Assembly: GCA_003453835.1 (NCBI GenBank)
Contig: DMMN01000168.1
Location: forward strand, 176 to 5,253
Direction of reading: 5' to 3'
DNA: 5,078 bases
From: Bacteroidota bacterium
GTDB taxonomy: Bacteria > Bacteroidota > Ignavibacteria > UBA10030
Positions 1-5,078 of the stretch are shown here, one piece after another; the stretch's first letter is position 1, and every line of letters starts with the position of its first letter. A model generated the notes under the pieces. That model saw nothing but the letters and a program-made list of their open reading frames with translations, had not been told where the DNA came from and searched no databases. Position numbers and translations under genes: made by a program.

Positions 1-5
1 TTGTT

Positions 6-2135
6 TCATTTCCCTTTCATCAATTCAACGTATCCAGGGTCATCTCGAATGTTGTCAAAATCAGGATCTCGCTTGATCCACTCGAAATTGCCATAGCCGT
101 TCGCAACCGCGCTTCTGATCAACTCCACAGCCTTCCTGGTTTCTTTCAAACGAGAATAGAGACACGCTCCGTAGTACATCATGATCGGATCACTCAGGCT
201 TAGTTCAAGCGCTTTTTCCCCCTCACGTTTTGCCTCTTCGTGCCGGCCGCCGTACGTCAGGTTGACGGCATACGCCATCCGACGGTAGGCGTCATCCGGA
301 TGTCGTGCAAGATAGCCGGGATAGACGGCCAGCGCTTTCTGCAGAGCGTTGCCGAATTTCTCCTTCTCACCGAGTCTCTCATAGACCATGAACACATCAT
401 CGTACGCTTGAAGGAATTCAGGATTCGATGCGATGGCTTTCTCGAGGGCGCTCGCCGCGTCTTGATCCCGGTCAGTGGAATGATAGATCCTCGAAAGGAT
501 CCAATACGCATTGAAGTTGTTGGGATCAAGGACAATCGCCTTTTGACAGGCTTCGAGAGATTCATCGAGCGACTTCTTTCCAAAGTACGCGAGTGCGAGG
601 GAGGCATACGCCTCAGATAAGGTCGCATCGTACATGATTGCTTTGAGGCTTGCTTCAAGAGCGCGGTCAAGCCACGTGTCCTTCCGATCAAAGTCGCGAT
701 ACAGAATGCCGTACGACTCTCCCAGCCCGGCGTAGGCGGCGGCATAACGAGGATCCAGCTCGATTGCTTTTTGAAAGAACTGGATTGCCATGTTGATGCT
801 CGTTTTCGTCCGACGGTTCAGGAAGTCTCTTGCCCGGAGGTTGCAGTCAAACGCTTCGGCGTTGACGGTTGTGCGCTTCGTGAGAACGGTCTTCTCCGTC
901 GGTGTCAGCTTCACCATAAGGGCTTCGACGATCTGCTTTGAAACCTGTTCCTGGATATCGAAGACGTCTGCCAGCGTTCCCTTATAGGATTCCGCCCAGA
1001 GCTGCCGGCCGCTCTCGACGTCGATCAACTGCACGGCGATGCGCAGGTTGTCCTGAAACTTGCGCACACTTCCCTCCAGGATGTATCGTGTCCCCAGCTC
1101 TCTTCCAATCGTCTTAATGTCCTTGTTCGTTCCTTTGAATTGCATCGTGCTTGTTTTCGAGACGACCTCGATGTCTTTCAATTGCGACAAGTGGACGATG
1201 AGTTCTTCCGTCAACCCGTCTCCGAAGTAGTCGTTATCTTTGTCGCCGCCGATGTTTGTGAAGGGAAGAACAGCGATCGCTTTCTTCTTGACCGCCGCAG
1301 CAGCGGTACCGATTTCCTCGCGAACCCTCTTCAGTGCATCGAGAAACTCGCGGGCATTCTGAAAACGGTGGTTGCGATCTTTGGCCAGCGTTTTCCGGAC
1401 AAAGCTGTCGACGGGGTGCGGAATGCGCCGGTCCAGATCGCTGGGCATCGGGGGATCCTGATTGACGATGAGATACATCAGCCCGGCACTATGTTCCGAT
1501 TTGAAGGGGAGGTCGGCGGTCAGAAGCTCGAAGAAGAGGATCCCCAGCGACCAGAGATCGGATCGCGCATCGGCGGCCAATCCTTGTGCCTGCTCAGGCG
1601 ACATATAAGCAAGCGTGCCGACCGACGAACCGACTTTTGTGAGCGAGCCCGCGTTCTTCAGCTTTGCCAGACCAAAGTCCATGATCTTCACCTGTCCGTC
1701 CGCCATCAACATCACGTTTTCCGCCTTGATATCTCTGTGAATGATCTCCTTCTCATGGGCAACGCTCAAACCCAGTGCAATCTTCTCTACCCATTCAATC
1801 GCCTGGGGCACGGGGACACCCGTGCCGGATTTCAAGTTCGCCAGGCAGCTTTTCAGCGTCTGTCCTTCGATGAATTCCATAACAAGAAACATGGAATCAT
1901 TTCTCTCGTCGATCTCATACACCGAGAGAATGTTGGGATGAGAGAGGGCGGCCGTCGCTTTCGCTTCCTGGAGGAAGCGAGCTTTGTTCTCCGGCGAAGT
2001 TGAGAGATGAGAGGGAAGAACCTTGATCGCAACGAGGCGGTCAAGGTTTGTGTCTTGGGCTTTGTAGACAACGCCCATACCACCTTCCCCTAACTTCTCG
2101 AGAATCTTGTAGTGCGATATGGTTTGACCGATCAT
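6..2135 (-). CDS. Serine/threonine protein kinase with TolB/FlgO-like domain and C-terminal TPR repeats
   Basis: A 709-residue Hanks-type kinase that should transfer phosphate from ATP to Ser/Thr of unknown targets. The kinase domain spans residues 9-270 with all key elements: glycine loop GEGGMG (16-21), VAIK lysine K38, helix-C glutamate E57, HRDIKAEN (133-140, catalytic D135), DFG (153-155), SPE (179-181) and DLWSLG (193-198). It therefore looks active. Residues about 286-410 (KAIAVLPFTNIGGDKDNDYF onward, with a YILEGSVR motif) match the TolB-N-like/FlgO region common in such kinases and in some adenylate cyclases. Residues about 445-700 are TPR-like, with repeats such as FFQKAIELDP, CQKAIVLDP and LEKAIASNP, likely for protein binding. 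No membrane segment is seen between kinase and TolB-like regions (the linker is EEIGTAAAAVKKKAIAVLPF), so a cytosolic protein is inferred. The ATG at 2135 is supported by GGAGGTG six bases upstream and by MIGQTISHYKIL, a typical N-terminus of this family. The stop is TGA at 8-6. Substrates and signal are unknown. Confidence 0.95.
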   Translation of the reverse strand: MIGQTISHYKILEKLGEGGMGVVYKAQDTNLDRLVAIKVLPSHLSTSPENKARFLQEAKATAALSHPNILSVYEIDERNDSMFLVMEFIEGQTLKSCLANLKSGTGVPVPQAIEWVEKIALGLSVAHEKEIIHRDIKAENVMLMADGQVKIMDFGLAKLKNAGSLTKVGSSVGTLAYMSPEQAQGLAADARSDLWSLGILFFELLTADLPFKSEHSAGLMYLIVNQDPPMPSDLDRRIPHPVDSFVRKTLAKDRNHRFQNAREFLDALKRVREEIGTAAAAVKKKAIAVLPFTNIGGDKDNDYFGDGLTEELIVHLSQLKDIEVVSKTSTMQFKGTNKDIKTIGRELGTRYILEGSVRKFQDNLRIAVQLIDVESGRQLWAESYKGTLADVFDIQEQVSKQIVEALMVKLTPTEKTVLTKRTTVNAEAFDCNLRARDFLNRRTKTSINMAIQFFQKAIELDPRYAAAYAGLGESYGILYRDFDRKDTWLDRALEASLKAIMYDATLSEAYASLALAYFGKKSLDESLEACQKAIVLDPNNFNAYWILSRIYHSTDRDQDAASALEKAIASNPEFLQAYDDVFMVYERLGEKEKFGNALQKALAVYPGYLARHPDDAYRRMAYAVNLTYGGRHEEAKREGEKALELSLSDPIMMYYGACLYSRLKETRKAVELIRSAVANGYGNFEWIKRDPDFDNIRDDPGYVELMKGK

Positions 2136-2141
2136 GGTTCA

Positions 2142-2173
2142 CACCTCCGCCAATCCGCCATGAAACGGCGGAC
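2142..2173 (-). promoter_or_regulatory. Ribosome-binding site of the Ser/Thr kinase with competing hairpins
   Basis: GGAGGTG (2148 to 2142, minus strand) lies six bases before the kinase ATG and decides that start. Just upstream, TCCGCC (2172 to 2167) can pair with GGCGGA at 2159 to 2154 (seven-base loop GTTTCAT, optional G-T closing pair). It can also pair with a second GGCGGA at 2151 to 2146, which overlaps the Shine-Dalgarno. The first fold leaves the ribosome site open and the second hides it. The repeats are seen directly. A regulatory role is inference, and the stems are short (6 bp). Confidence 0.5.
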
Positions 2174-2245
2174 GCAGACAGCACGAAAAACGGGGGGATC
2201 CTGAAAACGGCCACTACTCACAGAAATTGTTCGTGGGCTGTCTTT

Positions 2246-2308
2246 GGATATGCATGCCTCATCCAACTTATCGAGTGTGCAACGATGCAAATTCGTTTGT
2301 CCAATCAT
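2246..2308 (-). pseudogene. Stub of a second Ser/Thr kinase gene (N-terminal 21 codons)
   Basis: On the minus strand an ATG at 2308 is preceded by AAGGAG (2320 to 2315, six-base gap) and opens MIGQTNLHRCTLDKLDEACI, which aligns without gaps to MIGQTISHYKILEKLGEGGM of the neighbouring kinase. Ten of the first 21 residues are identical (M, I, G, Q, T, H, L, K, L, E) with E/D and M/I as conservative changes, and 36 of 63 bases match. Many differences are third-position synonymous (ATC/ATT, GGT/GGA, ACC/ACG, CAC/CAT, TTA/TTG, GAA/GAG), suggesting a diverged paralogue and not a recent copy. Similarity fades at the glycine loop. A four-base deletion there would realign GGCATG with the kinase's GGTATG. 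No catalytic residues follow, so it cannot encode a kinase. The frame stays open to TGA at 2134-2132 (58 codons), overlapping the kinase start as ATGA. A translated leader peptide is therefore the main alternative. Confidence 0.55.
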
Positions 2309-2378
2309 CCTCTTCTCCTTCTGTTCGGGGAACTCGTGAATTCAAAAGCTCGCGTCGATTCAAGACACTCAGTTCCGC

Positions 2379-4040
2379 CTAGACCGTCTCAAGATATCGA
2401 TGGATCGTATGGATCGCTGCCGAGCCTTCACCGACCGCGGCCGCCACGCGTCTGTTGGCACCGGCACGGACATCACCGGCGGCAAAAATACCGGGGATGT
2501 TCGTTTCAAACAAAAACGGATCTCGATCAAGAGTCCATCCACGAACCCCGCGGGCGGAACGCGGGAGATCCGGTCCGGTGAGAATAAATCCCTTGTCATC
2601 ACGATCAACAAGGCCGGCAACCATTTCCGATCGCGGTGCCGCACCGATGAAGATGAACATTGCTGAGAACTTCAACAGACGTTCTTCCCCCGTATCGACA
2701 TTCCGAATGGAGGCACACTCGAGTCTGTCTGTTCCTTTGACGGAAGCTACCTCAACACGATTGATGACTTCAATATTCGCCGTTGCGTTGATGCGATCCA
2801 CCAGGTATTGCGACATCGAGGGGCCCAGTCCGGGTGCTCGAACAAGCATGGTGACGCGCTTTGCAGTGCGGGCGAAGAACAACGCCCCCTGTGCCGCGGA
2901 GTTTGCGCCGCCAACGATGCAAATGTCCTGATCGCGATATGTTACCGCTTCGGTCATGGCAGCGCCATAGTAGACGCCGATGCCCAGAAGCGGTTCGATG
3001 CCCGGCACGTCGAGTTTGCGCACCGACATACCGGCTGCAATCAAAACCGCATAGGAAGAGATTTCACTTCCGTCGGCAAGGAGCACGATGCGATATGGGT
3101 CTTCACGTCGTATTCCGACAACCTCCTGAGCGGTGAGCATCTCCGCTCCGAATCGCCTTGCTTGAGCTGTTGCCCGCCGGGCAAGGTCGGCACCCGTAAT
3201 ACCGGATGGAAATCCAAGATAGTTCTCGATCCGTGAACTTGTTCCGGCTTGTCCGCCGGGTGCGTTTTGTTCGATCAACAGCGTACGCACTCCTTCCGAC
3301 GCGCCGTAGACCGCATTCGCAAGTCCTGCAGGTCCGCCTCCCACGATCACCAGATCATAGAACGGAAGGTTCGCTTTTGTCTTCAATCCAACTTTTTCTG
3401 CAAGTTCTTGAATTGTCGGCGAGATGAGAGAACTTCCATCGGGAAACAGAATCACCGGCAATCTACGAAGATCATCCGAGAGGGAAGAAATCAGTTCACG
3501 CATCGGTGTGTCATGGTCGATGTCGATCCATTGATAGGGAACCTGGTTGCGTGACATGAATTCCTTGACGGCAAACGATTCCGGAGACCAGCGTGCTCCA
3601 ACCACGCGAACACCTTCATACGGAAATCGAACGCTCGATGTCCACCGGGAGAGGAGATCATCCAGAACGGGATAGAGCCGCTCCTCGGGCGGATCCCAGG
3701 GCTTCATCAGGTAATGATCGAGTCCGATTTCATTGATACTTTCGATTGCCGCTTCCGTGTCTGCATACGCCGTCAACAACACTTTGCAGGAATCAGGGTA
3801 CAGTTTCTGAGAGTCTCTCAGCAGTTCCGTTCCCGTCATTCCCGGCATGCGTTGATCAACGATGAAGAGCGCGATGGGAGTGCTTCGCTGTTTCAGTTGC
3901 TGAACGGCATCGAACGCTTCCTTAGGGGAATTGGCCTTGATAATGCGATAGTCGCTTCGGTACTGACGGCGAAGGTCCCTGTCAATTGCGCCGAGGACTT
4001 CGGGATCGTCATCAACACACATAATTACGGGTTTGGCCAT
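2379..4040 (-). CDS. Response regulator fused to a glutaredoxin-like domain and a thioredoxin-reductase-like flavoprotein lacking CxxC
   Basis: A 553-residue protein in three parts. Residues 1-130 are a REC domain: acidic D10-D11-D12, phosphoacceptor D62 in IVDQRMPGMTG, T90 and K113 (LMKPW). Residues about 140-217 look glutaredoxin-like (VRVVGARWSPESFAVKEFM, then IDIDHD and LPVILFPDG), but the CPYC position reads SPES (152-155). Residues about 226-553 are a TrxR-type fold: FAD motif GGGPAG (234-239), IENYLGFPSGITG, nucleotide-binding GGANSAAQG (377-385) and C-terminal FAD motif IFAAGDV (518-524). The CATC disulfide of thioredoxin reductase is replaced by YYGAAMTEA (357-365). The only cysteines are C8, C85, C374 and C442, none as CxxC. 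Homologues are often named fused response regulator/thioredoxin-disulfide reductase, but thiol chemistry is unlikely. An NAD(P)H-oxidising flavoprotein with a non-disulfide acceptor, as in TrxR-like ferredoxin-NADP reductases, is more plausible. The ATG at 4040 is preferred over an upstream GTG (4121) because an SD precedes it and REC begins at once. The partner is probably the histidine kinase upstream. Confidence 0.93.
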   Translation of the reverse strand: MAKPVIMCVDDDPEVLGAIDRDLRRQYRSDYRIIKANSPKEAFDAVQQLKQRSTPIALFIVDQRMPGMTGTELLRDSQKLYPDSCKVLLTAYADTEAAIESINEIGLDHYLMKPWDPPEERLYPVLDDLLSRWTSSVRFPYEGVRVVGARWSPESFAVKEFMSRNQVPYQWIDIDHDTPMRELISSLSDDLRRLPVILFPDGSSLISPTIQELAEKVGLKTKANLPFYDLVIVGGGPAGLANAVYGASEGVRTLLIEQNAPGGQAGTSSRIENYLGFPSGITGADLARRATAQARRFGAEMLTAQEVVGIRREDPYRIVLLADGSEISSYAVLIAAGMSVRKLDVPGIEPLLGIGVYYGAAMTEAVTYRDQDICIVGGANSAAQGALFFARTAKRVTMLVRAPGLGPSMSQYLVDRINATANIEVINRVEVASVKGTDRLECASIRNVDTGEERLLKFSAMFIFIGAAPRSEMVAGLVDRDDKGFILTGPDLPRSARGVRGWTLDRDPFLFETNIPGIFAAGDVRAGANRRVAAAVGEGSAAIHTIHRYLETV

Positions 4041-4045
4041 AGAGG

Positions 4046-4059
4046 CACCTTTCCTTCCT
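4046..4059 (-). promoter_or_regulatory. Ribosome-binding site of the REC-flavoprotein
   Basis: The purine-rich AGGAAGGAAAGGTG ends five bases before the ATG at 4040. Its AAGGT part sits at normal Shine-Dalgarno distance. This argues for starting at MAKPVIMCVDDDP and against the open 27-codon upstream extension, which would translate the inverted-repeat region. Confidence 0.7.
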
Positions 4060-4104
4060 CTTGACAACCTGATGCGAGCAGGATACTGAAAGACCCTTCT
4101 TATT

Positions 4105-4155
4105 TGCCACAAAGGCACCACGTCACAAACAGTCTGGGGAGAAAGCTTTGTGGCA
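4105..4155. repeat. Perfect 10-bp inverted repeat in the histidine kinase/flavoprotein gap
   Basis: TGCCACAAAG (4105-4114) and CTTTGTGGCA (4146-4155) are exact reverse complements with 31 bases between them. On the minus strand TTTGTG also recurs as a direct repeat 16 bases apart (TTTGTGACG, then TTTGTGGCA). The words TTTGCCACAAAGGCACC resemble, from memory, dispersed intergenic repeats in Bacteroidota/Ignavibacteria-type genomes. The 31-base loop and the lack of a T-run after it on the minus strand argue against a terminator for the resident genes. It could be a decayed dispersed repeat, a paired regulator site or an RNA stem. Confidence 0.6.
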
Positions 4156-4180
4156 GATCTTTTCTTTTTCCAGCGCCCGG

Positions 4181-5078
4181 CTAGACTGATCCTGAGGTCT
4201 GACGTTGTTCGACGGGTAATCGAACCGTAAAACGTGTGAGCCCGGGACGGGATTCTATGCCAAGTGCTCCTTTGTGCTTTTCCGTGATAATACCGTAGCT
4301 CGTGGAAAGTCCGAGCCCGGTTCCCTTTCCAAGATCCTTTGTGGTAAAGAACGGATCAAAGATTCTTGACTGAATATCCTCCGGGATGCCGGGTCCATTG
4401 TCTTCTACTTCAACAATCACCCAAGTATCTTCCCGGCGCGTGCGAATCGTTATCTCACCTTTCCCGCCTAACGCATCAGCCGCATTATCCAGGAGATTGG
4501 TCCAGACTTGATTGAGTTCACTTCCGTAAGCGACGACCGGCGGCACGTCCGAGCTATACTCTCGCCGTACGTTGATCCCCGTTTTCAACTTATTCCGCAA
4601 GATCACGAGCGTGTTGTCAAGACCTTCGTGGATGTTAATCGCCTGTATAGGTGCTTGTCCGAGGTAGGAGTAGTTTTTCAGCGCGCTCACGATTTCGGAT
4701 ATGCGCGTTGAGCCCTGGCTGATTTCGTGTAAGAGCGAGTAGACAAGAAAACTACTTGACAACCATATCAGCGCCGCTTGAAACGAATCTCCCTGGAATG
4801 CCTCCTTGAGACTTCTCAGTTGACGCGGATCGAGTCCTAAACCGACAAGAGAGGGAGACAGATCCCACGGATTCGGAATGTCTTCCTCCTCAAGAAACTC
4901 TTCCACCGCCGATTCACGATCAGAACGGGTGAGGGGGTCAAGACCATCCACCTGGGTCGCCCGTTCTTGAGCAAGCTGTTCCAGAGACAGAAGAATCTTC
5001 ATACCTTCCGTTGAGAACGGTAGTGCATGAAGGTGAAGACGGGCATCGGTCAAACGGGCGAATGCTCTTCGCAATTGA
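4181..5078 (-). CDS. Sensor histidine kinase, C-terminal part (5' end beyond the window)
   Basis: The frame is open to the window edge. The first visible codons are CAA (5077-5075) and then TTG CGA AGA (Q-L-R-R-A-F), so the gene is cut and not started here. Numbering from that TTG, the ATP-binding domain is complete: N box NLLDNAADAL (193-202), G1 DNGPGIP (225-231), F box FDPFFTTKD (239-247) and G2 GKGTGLGLS (249-257). It ends at TAG, 4183-4181. Upstream, GSTRISEIVSALKNYSYLGQ and INIHEGLDNTL form the helical region typical of a family of soluble kinases that I recall having an N-terminal cyclic-nucleotide-binding domain and a HELNNP-type H box. Neither is visible, and both would lie upstream. 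The hydrophobic stretch ALIWLSSSFLVYSLL (101-115) belongs to this helical region and is probably not membrane-spanning. The product should autophosphorylate with ATP and pass phosphate to a REC domain, most likely that of the flavoprotein encoded 140 bases downstream on the same strand. The signal sensed cannot be told from this part. Confidence 0.93.
   Translation of the reverse strand, partial: QLRRAFARLTDARLHLHALPFSTEGMKILLSLEQLAQERATQVDGLDPLTRSDRESAVEEFLEEEDIPNPWDLSPSLVGLGLDPRQLRSLKEAFQGDSFQAALIWLSSSFLVYSLLHEISQGSTRISEIVSALKNYSYLGQAPIQAINIHEGLDNTLVILRNKLKTGINVRREYSSDVPPVVAYGSELNQVWTNLLDNAADALGGKGEITIRTRREDTWVIVEVEDNGPGIPEDIQSRIFDPFFTTKDLGKGTGLGLSTSYGIITEKHKGALGIESRPGLTRFTVRLPVEQRQTSGSV

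Noticed and set aside
1140..2003. A 287-codon open frame on the plus strand opposite the kinase gene
   Set aside because: It lies wholly antisense to the conserved kinase domain, shows no recognisable domain, and its composition reflects the codon pattern of the opposite strand.
2048..2581. A 177-codon plus-strand frame crossing the 2136-2378 gap
   Set aside because: It overlaps the ends of two well-supported minus-strand genes, has no recognisable motif, and its protein looks like random translation.
4061..4087. TTGACA (4061-4066) followed by GATACT (4082-4087) on the plus strand as a promoter
   Set aside because: The spacing is only 15 bases, the -10 is poor, and no plus-strand gene follows. 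The sequence is part of the leader of the minus-strand flavoprotein.
4041..4121. 27-codon N-terminal extension of the flavoprotein from a GTG at 4121
   Set aside because: It would translate part of the inverted-repeat element, has no good ribosome-binding site, and adds nothing to the REC domain, which starts cleanly at the ATG at 4040.
4105..4170. Inverted repeat followed by a T-rich tract on the plus strand as a rho-independent terminator
   Set aside because: The loop is 31 bases, the T-rich tract is interrupted and several bases away, and no plus-strand gene exists to be terminated.
4718..4738. LHEIS (H116-E117) in the histidine kinase as the phosphorylated H box
   Set aside because: It lacks the following N/P pattern of an H box and sits late in the helical region. 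The true H box most likely lies just upstream of the window edge.
4730..4774. Hydrophobic stretch ALIWLSSSFLVYSLL in the histidine kinase as a membrane segment
   Set aside because: It is short, lies between the expected H-box region and the ATPase domain, and fits a packed helix of the dimerisation bundle.

Overview
The window carries three genes, all read from the minus strand. In transcription order these are the C-terminal part of a soluble-looking sensor histidine kinase (5078 to 4181, cut by the window edge), a response regulator fused to a thioredoxin-reductase-like flavoprotein (4040 to 2379), and a serine/threonine protein kinase with a TolB/FlgO-like domain and TPR repeats (2135 to 6). 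No tRNA, rRNA, CRISPR array, insertion sequence or phage gene is visible. The long plus-strand open frames are antisense shadows of these genes.

Organism: base composition looks balanced (roughly 50% G+C by eye) and the start sites have clear Shine-Dalgarno sequences. A Hanks-type kinase opening MIGQTISHYKILEKLGEGGM and carrying TolB-like plus TPR regions is, from memory, common in Acidobacteriota, Ignavibacteriota/Chlorobiota-like lineages and candidate phyla such as KSB1. The phrase TGCCACAAAGGCACC in the 4041-4180 gap recalls dispersed intergenic repeats of Bacteroidota/Ignavibacteria-type genomes. A free-living environmental bacterium of that broad group is the best guess, at low confidence.

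How the genes fit together: the first two look like a two-component pair. The histidine kinase would phosphorylate the REC domain at the N-terminus of the flavoprotein, so the output is a redox enzyme and not a DNA-binding protein. The flavoprotein is unusual in detail. The CxxC of thioredoxin reductase is absent (YYGAAMTEA occupies that place), and the glutaredoxin-like middle domain has SPES where glutaredoxins have CPYC. It is therefore unlikely to be a disulfide reductase despite the name its homologues usually receive.

The 243-base gap between flavoprotein and Ser/Thr kinase is not plain. It holds a ribosome-binding site and start codon followed by about 21 codons that align with the beginning of the Ser/Thr kinase itself (10 of 21 residues identical). 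This is probably the stub of a second, lost kinase gene. The same frame stays open for 58 codons and ends in an ATGA overlap with the kinase start. Just before that start, one TCCGCC can pair with either of two GGCGGA copies, the second of which covers the ribosome-binding site. The 140-base gap between the first two genes holds a perfect 10-base inverted repeat. I saw no convincing sigma-70 promoter or rho-independent terminator in either gap.
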